This document shows positions 1 through 8,524 of a DNA stretch of 64,000 nucleotides, piece by piece. The notes below the pieces were generated by a model. That model saw only the letters and a program-made list of their open reading frames with translations. It did no database searches and had not been told where the DNA came from. The position numbers and the translations under genes were made by a program. Every line of letters begins with the position of its first letter. Within the stretch, counting starts at the first letter, position 1. Source of the stretch: Actinoplanes campanulatus (GTDB lineage: Bacteria; Actinomycetota; Actinomycetes; Mycobacteriales; Micromonosporaceae); the NCBI RefSeq assembly GCF_014647795.1, contig NZ_BMPW01000005.1, positions 186,001 through 250,000 of the forward strand, read 5' to 3'.

Positions 1-302
1 GCCTGGAGGCCGCGATCGAGCACGGTTCGGAGGAGCATCTCAGCGCCGGTACGCGCGGCGTCCTCGGGCTGGGGCTGACCGGCTATCTGCTCAGCGCCGC
101 CGTCATCCAGGGCGTGCTGTCGCGCCGCTACCGGGCGGCGCTGATCTGGCCGGGCCTCGGCATTCCGGCCGTCGCGCTGATCATGGTGCTGGATCTGGCC
201 CCGCGGGTGCTGGTCGGCCTGTGCGCGGCGGTGCTGATCGCCGGGGTCGCCACCGGAATCCGCCAGCACCGCCACGGCGAGATCAAGGTCGCCAAGGTCT
301 AG
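1..302 (+). CDS. C-terminal fragment of a membrane protein (possibly LtrA-like)
   Basis: Only the last 99 codons are inside the window; the frame is open from base 3. The fragment has a charged stretch (LEAAIEHGSEEH) followed by about three hydrophobic segments (around fragment residues 19-36, 46-62 and 66-82) and a short basic tail, so it is the end of a polytopic membrane protein. The arrangement would suit the C-terminus of a low-temperature-requirement A (LtrA) protein, but this is a guess from hydrophobic pattern only. Its TAG stop shares the palindrome CTAG (299-302) with the TAG stop of the convergent gene, so the two genes overlap by four bases. Confidence 0.6.
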   Translation, partial: LEAAIEHGSEEHLSAGTRGVLGLGLTGYLLSAAVIQGVLSRRYRAALIWPGLGIPAVALIMVLDLAPRVLVGLCAAVLIAGVATGIRQHRHGEIKVAKV

Positions 303-1366
303 AACGTGACGATGTGGCCGACTCGGGGCGAGGTGCGGCCTTCGAGCACCTCCAGCCAGGCCTGGCGCAGACCATCGGGGCCGGTGCCGTCGCGGACGTC
401 GAGCCAGGCGCCGACCTCGACGGCGAACCGCTCCCACGCGGCGGCGAAGCGCTGGTCGAGGCCGTCGCGGCCCCAGTCCTGGCGGCGTTTGCGCATCTGC
501 ACCGGGGCGAAGAACACCTCACCGGCGGCGGCCGCGTTCGGGATCTGGTTGGTGAGGCCGACCGCGATGTCGCGGACGAGCCGGTCGCCGAGGTGCTCGC
601 GCAGCGCGGCCCGGGTGGCGGGCGCGCCGGACAGGTCGAGGTAGGCGGTCGGCACCCGGTCGAGGTCGGTGGCCTGATCGTAGGTGAGCACCCGGTCGTA
701 GCAGCCGAGCGACTCGGTGAAGGCGACGTTGCCGGGTGAGGTGAGCCCGATCAGCCGGGGACCGTGGCCGCGCAGCTGGAACGCGGCCGCGTACGCCGTC
801 TTGCTCGACGCCGACGACAGCACCAGCGCTTCGGCCCGATAGCAGTCGTGGTCGACGATCTGGTCGGCGAGCATGAACGACGTGAAGAACAGGGGCCGGA
901 ACAGGATCAGCAGATCCTCCTGGTCGGCGCGGTAGGCGTCGTCGCCGGTGGTGGCCCGGTAGACGTTGTACGGCGACGGCAGGTCGGCCCGGTGCGGGGC
1001 GGTGTCGCGGAACCCGGTGGCGTCGACCCGGCCGGGCCGCACCACGAGGTGCCCGGCGGGCGGCAGATAGCCGTACACCCGCTGCCCGACCTCGACGCCC
1101 GGCGTCGTCGAGGCGGCCACCTCGGCGAATCCCCACACCGGCGGCAGGCCCCACCGCGAGTCCAGCCCGGCCGGTTCGCCGGGGAAGAACTGCCAGTACC
1201 GCATCGACTCGCCGAGTACCGCGTAGGTCACGTTGTTGGCGGTCAGCCCGACGCGGTCGACCCGCAGCAGCGCCTCGCCGTCGGCGAGCGGCGGCGTGGT
1301 CGTCTCGGCGATCGTCGTCCGGCCGAGGTCGTCACGGGCGACGGCAAACGTCCATGATGCAGGCAT
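299..1366 (-). CDS. DUF2855 family oxidoreductase-like protein
   Basis: This 355-residue protein has the length and layout of the DUF2855 family, which is related to medium-chain dehydrogenases but lacks an obvious glycine-rich cofactor loop. The N-terminal half has the beta-rich GroES-like look (ALLRVDRVGLTANNVTYA, then GQRVYGYLPPAGHLVV). The middle carries a family-like segment around residue 190 (LVLSSASSKTAYAAAF). The start is the ATG at 1366; no good Shine-Dalgarno is visible, and a 20-bp palindrome lies 15-34 bases upstream. Substrate and reaction are unknown. The family call is recognition by eye; a domain search would settle it. Confidence 0.75.
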   Translation of the reverse strand: MPASWTFAVARDDLGRTTIAETTTPPLADGEALLRVDRVGLTANNVTYAVLGESMRYWQFFPGEPAGLDSRWGLPPVWGFAEVAASTTPGVEVGQRVYGYLPPAGHLVVRPGRVDATGFRDTAPHRADLPSPYNVYRATTGDDAYRADQEDLLILFRPLFFTSFMLADQIVDHDCYRAEALVLSSASSKTAYAAAFQLRGHGPRLIGLTSPGNVAFTESLGCYDRVLTYDQATDLDRVPTAYLDLSGAPATRAALREHLGDRLVRDIAVGLTNQIPNAAAAGEVFFAPVQMRKRRQDWGRDGLDQRFAAAWERFAVEVGAWLDVRDGTGPDGLRQAWLEVLEGRTSPRVGHIVTF

Positions 1367-1380
1367 GCGCTGACGCTAAA

Positions 1381-1400
1381 TGTCCTGACCGGACGGGACA
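1381..1400. promoter_or_regulatory. Imperfect 20-bp palindrome, candidate repressor operator
   Basis: TGTCCTGACCGGACGGGACA matches its own reverse complement at 16 of 20 positions, with perfect TGTCC/GGACA ends. It sits 15-34 bases upstream of the DUF2855 start, where a TetR-type operator would be expected. No regulator gene is adjacent, so any cognate protein would be encoded elsewhere. Confidence 0.35.
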
Positions 1401-1431
1401 AGTGCACGGTGAGTGCAAAATGTCACGGCGA

Positions 1432-1462
1432 AACGGCCGGGCACATTTCGTGCCCGGCCGTT
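1432..1462. terminator. Strong hairpin between two divergent gene starts
   Basis: A perfect 13-bp stem (AACGGCCGGGCAC paired with GTGCCCGGCCGTT) encloses the loop ATTTC. It has the form of an actinomycete intrinsic terminator without a U-tract. It lies between the divergent starts at 1366 and 1859, where no annotated gene ends, so it may end a short unannotated transcript or act in a leader. Confidence 0.55.
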
Positions 1463-1858
1463 CTCGGGAAGCCGCCGCGGTCCGCCGGCCGGCTGGGACC
1501 TTGCCGAGGCCGGGACCGTACTGGGATCGGCGGCTGTCGTGGCACCGCTGTGCGAAAGGGTGATCCGAATCGGCCACCTCCTCTCCTGTCGCTCTCTCCG
1601 TCTCAGTGTCGCCCTCTCCGTCCGTGTCGCTCTCGTTCTTGCCTGGGTCGAGTGTTGCCCGCCGCCGCACCCCGCTGCGAGGGTCCAAGGTCCTCAGCCA
1701 CGGGCCGGTCGGCCAGGCGTCGACAGAACGCGTCGGCGGTGAACCCGGCGAGAGCCTGCCCGACGCGACATCTGCTACCTCCGTGCAACCTGGCGGGTTG
1801 TCACGTCCACCCGGCCGGTGCCGAAGGGAAGGGAAGCTGAGACTGCGAGGAGGTGATG
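1463..1858. other. Intergenic stretch, no convincing gene
   Basis: I see no credible coding frame here; the open frames are GC-skew shadows. A pyrimidine-rich tract holds an imperfect tandem repeat of about 20 bases (1593-1612 and 1613-1630, both CTCTCCGTC...GTGTCGC). A strong Shine-Dalgarno (AGGAGG, 1848-1853) ends the region and serves the next gene. Confidence 0.5.
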
Positions 1859-3799
1859 ATGAGGTCGGCGCGTGGTAGTGCTTCACGGTGGCTGGTCGGG
1901 CTGGTGGCCGTCGCGCTGGCGGGCCTGTCCGGCTCCGCGGTGTTCGGCAGCCGGCAGCAGGCGGACATCGTCTCGCAGATCGCCACCGACGGCGCCAGCA
2001 CCGACGCCTACCAGCAGACCTCCTACCTGGCCAGGTGGGAGTCGGCGATGATGCAGCAGGCGCTGCGCAAACCCGGCGGCGACGGACACCGGCAATTGCT
2101 CGACGTGTACCGGCAGACGCAGGACGCCATGGAGCACATCGCCGCCCTCGACGTTCAGGACCAGCAGCTCACCGCCGAGATCGTGCAGGCGCACCGCGGC
2201 TTGAACGGCGAGATCGCCACCTACCTGACCCTCATCGACCAGGGCGACCGGCAAACGGCCGAGGACCACCTGGAAAAGGTGATCGAACCCGCCACCACCA
2301 GGATCATGGACGTGGTGCTGGCCGAACAGCAGAACCACCTGGACGAACACGCCGACCGGCAGGCGGACGGGCAGCGCGAGTCCCGGCAGCTGATGTGGGG
2401 CAACGGCCTGGCCTTCGTGGTCACCCTGCTCGTACTCGCCCTGTTCGCCTGGTCGGCGCGCGCCCACCGGCTTCAGGTCGAGGCGATGGCCACCACGGAC
2501 CCGCTGACCGGCCTGCCCAACCGCGCCGCCTTCACCGACCGCACCCGGCGGGCACTGGCCGAGGACACCAGCCACCGGCGGCGCGCGAGCGAACCCCGCC
2601 CGGGCCGGGCCACCGTGCTGGTGATCAATCTCGACGGCTTCCGCGACGTCAACGAGCAGCTCGGCCACCGTGTCGGCGACCTGCTGCTCAACCACGTCAG
2701 CCGGCGGCTGCAGGTCTCCGTACGCGAACACGACTTCGTCGCCCGGCTCGGCGGCGACGAGTTCGCCGTCCTGCTGCGCGACGCCGACCCGGCGATCGGC
2801 GAGGCCATCGCCGCCCGCCTCACCGACGCCTTCGACGAGCCGTTCGTCATCGACGACCTCACCGTCGACCTGGAGGTCAGCGTCGGCGCCGCCACCGCCC
2901 GCCCCGGCGACGACGTGCCCACCCTGCTGCGGCACGCCGACACCGCGATGAGCATCGCCAAGCAGCAGCGGCTCGGGTTCCGCCGGTTCACCACCAGCAC
3001 CACCGAGGACAGCAACGCCCGGCTCACCCTGCTCGGCGACCTGCGCCGCGCCCTCGACCACGGCGGCGAGATCAGCCTGCACTACCAGCCGAAGGTCGAC
3101 ATCGGGAGCGGCGTGCTCGTCGGCGTCGAGGCGCTGGCCCGCTGGCAGCACCCCACCAAGGGGCCCATCTCCCCCGGCGCGTTCATCCCGGTCCTGGAAG
3201 CCACCACCCTGATCCACAAGTTCACCCACCAGGTGCTCACCGAGGCGCTGACCCAGGCCCGGACCTGGCTCGATGCCGGCTACCGCGTCCCGGTCGCCGT
3301 CAACATCTCCACCCGGTCGCTGCTGGACGCCGACTTCCCCGACCAGGTCGCCACCCTGCTGCGCGAGATCGACGTGCCCGGCGAGCAGCTGTGCATCGAG
3401 GTCACCGAGTACAGCATCATGAGCGACCCGAACACCGCCATCGAGGCGCTGCACCGCATCCGCCGCCTCGGCGTGAAGATCTCCGTGGACGACTACGGCA
3501 CCGGTTACTCGTCGATGACCTACCTGCGCCTTCTGCCGCTCGACGAACTCAAGATCGACCGGTCGTTCGTGCAGGACATGAGCACCGACCGCGGCAACCG
3601 GGCACTGGTGGCCTCCACCGTCGAACTCGGCCACAACCTCGGCCTCACCGTCGTCGCCGAGGGCATCGAGGACGCGCCCACGCTCGCCGCGCTCGGCGAG
3701 ATCGGCTGCGACTTCGCCCAGGGCTTCCACCTGGCCCGGCCGATGCCGGCCGACGCCGTCACCGCCATCCTCCGGCGGGTCTACGCGCCGGTGGCGTGA
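1859..3799 (+). CDS. Membrane GGDEF-EAL cyclic-di-GMP signalling protein
   Basis: The protein (646 residues from the ATG at 1859) can make and break cyclic di-GMP. Two membrane helices (about residues 10-30 and 182-200) bracket a 150-residue, mostly helical external sensor region. The GGDEF domain carries the intact motif at about 298-302 and a REHD product-inhibition site five residues before it. The EAL domain follows (EAL at about 424-426) and keeps the usual phosphodiesterase residues: EALARW, NIST, EVTE, DDYGTGYS, LKID and AEGIED. Both activities therefore look possible. AGGAGG at 1848-1853 favours the third of the stacked start codons (GTG 1853, ATG 1856, ATG 1859). Its 3' end overlaps the convergent GNAT gene by 19 bases. 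Confidence 0.93.
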   Translation: MRSARGSASRWLVGLVAVALAGLSGSAVFGSRQQADIVSQIATDGASTDAYQQTSYLARWESAMMQQALRKPGGDGHRQLLDVYRQTQDAMEHIAALDVQDQQLTAEIVQAHRGLNGEIATYLTLIDQGDRQTAEDHLEKVIEPATTRIMDVVLAEQQNHLDEHADRQADGQRESRQLMWGNGLAFVVTLLVLALFAWSARAHRLQVEAMATTDPLTGLPNRAAFTDRTRRALAEDTSHRRRASEPRPGRATVLVINLDGFRDVNEQLGHRVGDLLLNHVSRRLQVSVREHDFVARLGGDEFAVLLRDADPAIGEAIAARLTDAFDEPFVIDDLTVDLEVSVGAATARPGDDVPTLLRHADTAMSIAKQQRLGFRRFTTSTTEDSNARLTLLGDLRRALDHGGEISLHYQPKVDIGSGVLVGVEALARWQHPTKGPISPGAFIPVLEATTLIHKFTHQVLTEALTQARTWLDAGYRVPVAVNISTRSLLDADFPDQVATLLREIDVPGEQLCIEVTEYSIMSDPNTAIEALHRIRRLGVKISVDDYGTGYSSMTYLRLLPLDELKIDRSFVQDMSTDRGNRALVASTVELGHNLGLTVVAEGIEDAPTLAALGEIGCDFAQGFHLARPMPADAVTAILRRVYAPVA

Positions 3800-4269
3800 T
3801 CCAGGCGCAGGATCGTCTCCTCGACATCCCCTTTGCGCCCGTTCGCGTACCCGACGTCCGTACCGATGATCTGAAAGCCCGCCCGCCGCAGCACGGTGAG
3901 TGAGCCCGCGTTGTCGCTCGCGGCCCGCGCGAACACCGGCCGGACGGTGACCTCCGCGAGCAGCAGGGCGAGCGCCCGCCCGGCGATGCCCCGGCCCCAC
4001 AGGGCCCGATCGATCCAGTACGTGACCTCGGTGTCCCCGTCCATGACGAAGGCCGCGACACTCCCGGCGAGTCGGCCGTCCACGATGATCGCCCGGTTGG
4101 TGACCCCGGGCGCGGCCAGCACCTTCGCCATGTGGGCGTCGAACGCGGCCCGGTCGTCGGGGTCCGCGGCCGTGAACGCGGCCATCCGCACCGCCACCGG
4201 ATCCCGCATCATCGCGAACAGCCCGTCCAGATCGGCATCCTCGATCGGCCGCAGCACCACCCCGGTCAT
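3781..4269 (-). CDS. GNAT family N-acetyltransferase
   Basis: This 162-residue protein is a RimJ/RimL-like GNAT. It opens with the typical LRPIEDADLDGLFAM, has the acetyl-CoA pyrophosphate loop around ALWGRGIAGRAL (a Q/RxxGxG/A pattern) and ends with the SLTVLRRAGFQ segment that marks the last helix and strand. The substrate cannot be told. A longer frame begins at a TTG (4296), but the ATG at 4269 gives the normal family N-terminus and is chosen. It ends inside the 3' end of the cyclic-di-GMP gene (19-base convergent overlap), and copy A of the dispersed repeat begins about 50 bases upstream of its start. Confidence 0.85.
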   Translation of the reverse strand: MTGVVLRPIEDADLDGLFAMMRDPVAVRMAAFTAADPDDRAAFDAHMAKVLAAPGVTNRAIIVDGRLAGSVAAFVMDGDTEVTYWIDRALWGRGIAGRALALLLAEVTVRPVFARAASDNAGSLTVLRRAGFQIIGTDVGYANGRKGDVEETILRLDHATGA

Positions 4270-4320
4270 TGATTCCACGCTCGGATCATGCCGCAAACCA
4301 CCGAACCCATCGACCCCGTC

Positions 4321-4640
4321 GGAAGATCTCTCGTGGTCCAGGTCCGCCTCTCGCTTCCAGCTCCTTCTTATTTGTACGCGTGACTTCGTCCCGTCCGATC
4401 AGGGCCGTTCCGTCCGGTCGGCACGCTCGCTGCCCGCTCCAGCCTGTGCCGCCCCCGCCGGGCTTAGATCGGTGCCCGGGCAGGCCGGGCCCACCGCCAC
4501 ATCCTCACGTGCCGCCGGTCACCCTGAGCGGGCGGCGGCGCTTCCACGAGGGCGGGCGCACACGGTGGCCACATCGTGGTCGCTAGCGTGGCAGACAGCC
4601 GTGGTGGCCGCGCACGCGATGTCTTACGTGTGCGGCAGTT
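4321..4640 (+). repeat. Mosaic intergenic repeat, copy A
   Basis: This is the first of four copies of a long dispersed repeat (others at 46765, 47673 and 63690). The conserved head runs from GGAAGATCTC (4321) through TTGTACGCGTG (4372-4382), GATCAGGGCC (4397-4406) and CCGGTCGGCACG to GATCGGTGCCCGGGCAGGCC near 4470. The tail carries the module GCACACGGTGGCC...TCGTGGTCGC (about 4555-4590) and a GCGCACGCGATGTCTTACGTGTGCG stretch (about 4606-4634) that also occurs, inverted, in copy D. No reading frame is kept between copies. Confidence 0.8.
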
Positions 4641-4643
4641 CTC

Positions 4644-4649
4644 TAGCAT
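4644..4649 (+). promoter_or_regulatory. -10 element TAGCAT of a leaderless gene
   Basis: TAGCAT ends seven bases before the GTG at 4657, so transcription would begin at or next to the start codon. The -35 side is weak. The same geometry recurs at six other genes in the window. Confidence 0.45.
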
Positions 4650-4656
4650 CCACTGC

Positions 4657-4839
4657 GTGCGACAGATCTTGCGAGCCACCGGATTCGAGGTCTCCCGCCC
4701 ACCCACCGACCCGGCCGACGCCGAACGGCTCGCCGCCGAACACGTGGGCGTCGCCGGGCTGACGGCCGGCACCTCGGTCCGCGCCTCCGCGCGCGCCCTC
4801 ACCCAGCTGGACCACTGGACGCTGTACGACCGCCCGTGA
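4657..4839 (+). CDS. Small hypothetical protein (60 aa)
   Basis: From the GTG at 4657 the frame gives a 60-residue soluble, acidic-to-neutral peptide (RQILRATGFEVSRPP at the start, ALTQLDHWTLYDRP at the end) rich in alanine. I do not recognise a family. The start is chosen because a TAGCAT -10 element lies seven bases upstream and there is no Shine-Dalgarno, as expected for a leaderless gene. The upstream part of the open frame lies inside the dispersed repeat and is probably not coding. It could instead be a remnant of a longer gene cut by the repeat. Confidence 0.45.
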   Translation: MRQILRATGFEVSRPPTDPADAERLAAEHVGVAGLTAGTSVRASARALTQLDHWTLYDRP

Positions 4840-4851
4840 CCGCGGCCTGTT

Positions 4852-5211
4852 TCAAGCGGTCAGAATCGGGCGGACCTCGACCCAGCCGTCGGCGACCGGA
4901 ATCATCCGGCCGATCCAGACGGCGTGGTCGAGATCCGACGCCTCCACGATGAAGTAGGCGGCGAGGGTCTGGGGGCCGTCGATGAGAGACCCCTCGACCA
5001 CGGTGTTGTCCCGGACCGAAACCGCGGTCGACGCCGGCAGCATCGCGTTGCCGGTGAGGATCCGGCCACCCGTCTCGGCGACCTGCCGGGGCAGGTGCAT
5101 GTGCGCCTCGATGATGGTGGGCGAGGCCGCCCGCACACTCTCCGGAACCTCACGCTCATAGATCAGGATCACGAACCGCGGCAGAGCCGACTGTTCCTCC
5201 GGCGAAACCAC
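4852..5211 (-). CDS. YciI family protein
   Basis: The 119-residue product matches the YCII-related (DGPF) family: a short alpha-beta barrel-like protein with the FVILIYERE first strand, a central SLIDGPQTLAAYFIVEASDLDHAV segment in place of the usual DGPFAETKE motif, and the WVEVRPI end. Such proteins are often encoded beside ECF sigma factors; none is adjacent here. A GTG start at 5211 is preceded by an AGGAGCGGGGGG ribosome site. The function of the family is poorly defined. Confidence 0.75.
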   Translation of the reverse strand: MVSPEEQSALPRFVILIYEREVPESVRAASPTIIEAHMHLPRQVAETGGRILTGNAMLPASTAVSVRDNTVVEGSLIDGPQTLAAYFIVEASDLDHAVWIGRMIPVADGWVEVRPILTA

Positions 5212-5266
5212 GGCACCCCCCGCTCCTGGCGTCTACGGCTGGACCGACCATAGGAGATGCCCACAA

Positions 5267-5635
5267 TCAGTACCCGGGCTCCTGTCCTGCCGCCAGCCGT
5301 GCCGCCGCCTCGGCCGGCGTGTCGTCGTAACCCGGCCTGGCGACGAGCACCGACTGGAAGAAGTAGCCCTCGGTCTCCGCCGGATCGTCGTCCTCCGCGA
5401 AGGGCCGCCACAGCGCGAGATACAGCTCCCGTGCGGTGAACCCGTCGTCGTCCTCGTTCGCGACGACTTCCACGTTCCGCCGGATCCCCGCCACGACCTC
5501 CAGCGCGGGCAGCCCGAACACGTCGACGTCACGGAACCGCACCACGTCCCGCTCGTGCGGCCGCCACACCTCGATCGCGTTGACCCGGCCGAGGGTCGGT
5601 CCGGCCCCGTACGGCGGATCGAGCAGGAACTCCAT
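5267..5635 (-). CDS. Hypothetical protein (122 aa)
   Basis: I do not recognise this family. The protein is soluble and acidic, starts MEFLLDPPYGAGPTLGRVNA and is rich in aspartate and glutamate (AEDDDPAETEG) with several aromatic residues, and has no signal peptide or membrane segment. A much longer frame extends upstream to 5977 but runs antisense through the start of the lipoprotein gene, so the ATG at 5635 is preferred. It is transcribed divergently from the lipoprotein gene that starts 70 bases away. Confidence 0.6.
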   Translation of the reverse strand: MEFLLDPPYGAGPTLGRVNAIEVWRPHERDVVRFRDVDVFGLPALEVVAGIRRNVEVVANEDDDGFTARELYLALWRPFAEDDDPAETEGYFFQSVLVARPGYDDTPAEAAARLAAGQEPGY

Positions 5636-5705
5636 CCCGCGATGATCGCAAACCACGTACGCCTGCGCGCGGGAACCGTGACGGCAGGTCGGGAGTCCAA
5701 CCGCG

Positions 5706-6854
5706 ATGAGACGTACGGGGATGGCAGTGGTGATCGTCGGCCTGTGTGGCCTGCTCGCGGGCTGTGCCGAGAACGCCGGGCCGGTGGTGGCGGAAGCCGT
5801 CCCACCGATGGCGGCGGAAGGCAGGACCGGGTGGACGGCCCTCCCGAAGTCGCCGCTGAGCCCCCGTGAGGCGGTGCTCGGGCTGTGGACCGGCCGCGAG
5901 GTGCTGCTCATCGGCGGCAGCGACGCGGCGCCCTGCCCGCCCAGCGCCTCCTGCGTCGGCGATCCCACGCCGCTCACCGACGGAGCCGCCTACGACCCGG
6001 CCACGACCCGCTGGCGGAAGATCGCCGATTCACCCGTGCCGCTGACCGGAGGCGAGGGCGCCGTCATCGACGGGACAGCGTATGTCCTACCGCCCGACGG
6101 CGGCGGACTGCTCGCCTACCGGATCGACGGCGACGTCTGGGCCCGGCTGCCGGTGCCGTTCGGTGGCGGCTACTACCTGCTCGCCGCGGGCGACCGGCTC
6201 GTGGCCTACCTGGGCAGCGAGGAGAACGGCGGCGGGAAGGACTACATCTTCGACCCCCGGACGGCGACGTGGTCCGCGCTGCCGGCGGATCCGCTGAATC
6301 CCGCGTTCGACCGGGCGATGGCCTGGAGCGGCAGCGAACTGGTCCTGTTCGACCACGAGGCGGTCCCGAACCCGGGCTCCGAGAAGCCGACGCTCACCCG
6401 GGCGGCGACGCTGGATCTCGCGGCCGGCTCGTGGCGACGACTGCCCGACTCGGAGATCCTCGGCACCGGGCCGTGGCTGGCGGCGGGCGGCGAACTGGTC
6501 AGCCCGATACTCGACAGCGCCGACGGCGGGGAGGTCAACGGCTGGGGCCGCAGCTACCCGTACGGTGGCAGTGTCACCCCGGCCACCGGCTCCTGGTCGG
6601 ACCTGCCGAAACCGCCGGTCGGCGACACCGGCTCCGCGGGCGCCCGCACCGACGACACGGCGGTCTACTTCGGCTCCGAGGGTGTCGTGCTCGACACCAC
6701 GACCGGCACGTGGCAGCGGATTCCCACCATCCCCGGCGGTGACGTCACCCATCGCACGGTCGTCGCGGCGGGCGTCCGCATGCTGGTGTTCGGCGGCGCG
6801 AGCTGGGACGCCACCCCGACCGTCGTCGATGACGCCTGGATCTGGACGCCCTGA
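5706..6854 (+). CDS. Kelch-repeat-like lipoprotein
   Basis: This 382-residue protein has a lipoprotein signal peptide (hydrophobic core VVIVGLCGLLAGC, lipobox LAGC, lipid-modified Cys at about residue 20). The mature part reads as beta-propeller blades of the kelch type: recurring units with a paired glycine and a later W separated by about 50 residues (GREVLLIGGSD, TTRWRKIADSP, TATWSALPADP, AGSWRRLPDSE, TGSWSDLPKPP, TGTWQRIPTIPG, MLVFGGASWD). It is therefore an extracytoplasmic, membrane-anchored propeller likely to bind a ligand. It ends one base before the stop of the convergent GNAT gene. Confidence 0.85.
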   Translation: MRRTGMAVVIVGLCGLLAGCAENAGPVVAEAVPPMAAEGRTGWTALPKSPLSPREAVLGLWTGREVLLIGGSDAAPCPPSASCVGDPTPLTDGAAYDPATTRWRKIADSPVPLTGGEGAVIDGTAYVLPPDGGGLLAYRIDGDVWARLPVPFGGGYYLLAAGDRLVAYLGSEENGGGKDYIFDPRTATWSALPADPLNPAFDRAMAWSGSELVLFDHEAVPNPGSEKPTLTRAATLDLAAGSWRRLPDSEILGTGPWLAAGGELVSPILDSADGGEVNGWGRSYPYGGSVTPATGSWSDLPKPPVGDTGSAGARTDDTAVYFGSEGVVLDTTTGTWQRIPTIPGGDVTHRTVVAAGVRMLVFGGASWDATPTVVDDAWIWTP

Positions 6855-7352
6855 TCACGTTCGGTCGCCGGCTTCGGTCTTGAAGGTGCGCAAGCCGCGG
6901 CGGTGGTAGTTGCGCAGGGCGTGGGGGTGGTCCAGCGACGACGTGTGCAGCCAGACCCTGGTGACCGTGGGCGCCAGCTTCCAGGCCTGCTCCAGCGCGA
7001 GGGTCAGCGCGTATCCACCGAGTCCCCTCCCGACGAAGTCCGGCACCAGGCCGAAGGTCTCGATCTCCACCCCGTCACCGGGGTGGAGATCGTAGGCGAC
7101 CAGACCGGCCGGCTCGCCGTGGAAGGTCAACAGCCGGAACAGCCGATCCGGGTGCTCGGCATACCAGGCGGCCCATTGCTGATCGGTGCGGTCGGCGCAC
7201 TTCCACCCGTACGGGGAACCGATCTTGACCTGCAGATCGACCACCAAGGGTGAGTCGCGGTCCAGGGTCTCCAGCGCCAGCCCGGGCGCCGGCTCGGCCC
7301 GGGCGAGCTGGTCAGAACCGGTCATCTCGACATACGTCACGATCTCCCGCAC
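6855..7352 (-). CDS. GNAT family N-acetyltransferase
   Basis: A 165-residue GNAT with the acetyl-CoA loop around LVPDFVGRGLGGYAL and a terminal ALRNYHRRGLRTFKTE segment typical of the family. The protein is probably cytoplasmic; the acyl acceptor is unknown. The start is uncertain: GTG 7352 is used, ATG 7325 is an alternative. It lies 32 bases downstream of gpsA on the same strand and probably shares its transcript. Confidence 0.8.
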   Translation of the reverse strand: MREIVTYVEMTGSDQLARAEPAPGLALETLDRDSPLVVDLQVKIGSPYGWKCADRTDQQWAAWYAEHPDRLFRLLTFHGEPAGLVAYDLHPGDGVEIETFGLVPDFVGRGLGGYALTLALEQAWKLAPTVTRVWLHTSSLDHPHALRNYHRRGLRTFKTEAGDRT

Positions 7353-7384
7353 CGGCCGAAGACTACGTGGACCATCGCCGGGCG

Positions 7385-8386
7385 TCAGCCGGGGTCGGAC
7401 TCGTGGCCGGCCGGATGGGTGCGCAACAGGCCCGCGTAGGCGCGTTCGGCGGTGATCTCGCCGGTGACGACCCGATGGATCGTCCGGGTGATGGGCATGG
7501 GCAGCCCGTGCTGGTCGGCCAGCTGGACAGCGGCGTGCACGGTCTTGACCCCTTCGGCGACCTGCCCCATCTCGGCCAGGATGTCGTCGAGGCTGCGGCC
7601 GCGGCCGAGTTGCTCGCCGACGTGCCGGTTGCGGCTGTGCGGGCTGATGCACGTCGCGACCAGGTCGCCCATCCCGGCGAGGCCGGCCAGCGTGCTGGGT
7701 TCGCCGCCCATCGCGACGGCCAGGGTGGTCAGCTCGGCGAGCCCGCGGGAGATCACCCCGGCCCGGGTGTTGTCGCCGACGCCCAGCCCCTGGGCGATGC
7801 CGGTGGCGATCGCGACGACGTTCTTCAGCGCGCCGCCGACCTCGCAGCCGATCACGTCGTGGTTGGTGTAGACCCGCAGCAGGCCGCGCCGGAACACCCG
7901 CTGGATCTCGGTGGCGACGGTCAGGTCCTCGGTCGCGATCACGGTGGCCGCCGCCATTCCGGCCATGATCTCCTTGGCGAGGTTGGGGCCGGTGAGTGCG
8001 GCCGCCGGATGTCCCGGCAGCACCTCCTTGATCACCTCGGTCATCCGCAGCAGCGAGTCGCGCTCCAGCCCCTTGCTGAGGCTCACCACCGGGATCCACG
8101 GGTGCAGGTCCGGCTTGACCTGCTCCAGGGTCTCCCGGAACGCGCCGGTGGGCACCCCGACGACCAGCAGTTCCGCGTGGGCGGCCGCCTCGGCGAGGTC
8201 GGCGGTGGCGCGAAGCCGCTTCGGCAGCGGGAAACCGGCCAGATAGCGATCGTTGCAGTGCTTGACGTCGATCTCTTCCGCGGTGGCCGGGTTGCGGGCC
8301 CAGATCAGCGACTCGTGATCCCGGCGGGTGAGAACGGACGCGACCGTGGTGCCCCAAGAACCCGCGCCCAGCACGGTGATCCGCAT
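7385..8386 (-). CDS. gpsA: Glycerol-3-phosphate dehydrogenase [NAD(P)+]
   Basis: The enzyme reduces dihydroxyacetone phosphate to sn-glycerol 3-phosphate for phospholipid synthesis. The 333-residue protein begins with the NAD(P) loop (VLGAGSWGT), has the family sequences SLSKGLE, LTGPNLAKEI, the catalytic-lysine region GGALKNVVAIA and the substrate motif NTRAGVISRGL. A GGGGGAG ribosome site favours the ATG at 8386 over the ATG at 8398. It lacks the usual actinomycete neighbours (ddl, lysophospholipid acyltransferase), so it may be a second copy in this genome. A GNAT gene follows. Confidence 0.95.
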   Translation of the reverse strand: MRITVLGAGSWGTTVASVLTRRDHESLIWARNPATAEEIDVKHCNDRYLAGFPLPKRLRATADLAEAAAHAELLVVGVPTGAFRETLEQVKPDLHPWIPVVSLSKGLERDSLLRMTEVIKEVLPGHPAAALTGPNLAKEIMAGMAAATVIATEDLTVATEIQRVFRRGLLRVYTNHDVIGCEVGGALKNVVAIATGIAQGLGVGDNTRAGVISRGLAELTTLAVAMGGEPSTLAGLAGMGDLVATCISPHSRNRHVGEQLGRGRSLDDILAEMGQVAEGVKTVHAAVQLADQHGLPMPITRTIHRVVTGEITAERAYAGLLRTHPAGHESDPG

Positions 8387-8474
8387 GGTCTCCCCCATTT
8401 TCCGTCGGCACCGGAGCGAACTTGAGAATACGGCCGCCCGGGCGCTATTTCAGTCGCCTCGGACCGCGCGATTC

Positions 8475-8495
8475 GGAATCATGTGCAGCGATTCC
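8475..8495. promoter_or_regulatory. Inverted repeat in the gpsA/EEP divergent promoter region
   Basis: GGAATC and GATTCC are separated by nine bases (with flanking C/G giving seven-base arms). The site lies between the divergent genes starting at 8386 and 8525 and could be an operator. There is no adjacent regulator. Confidence 0.3.
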
Positions 8496-8524
8496 GGTAC
8501 CGGTGATTCGACGGGAAGGTCACA

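Noticed and set aside
1883-4000. 705-codon minus-strand open frame opposite the GGDEF-EAL gene
   Set aside because: It is antisense to a protein with intact catalytic motifs; its translation is low-complexity Gly/Ala/Val/Arg, typical of GC-rich shadow frames.
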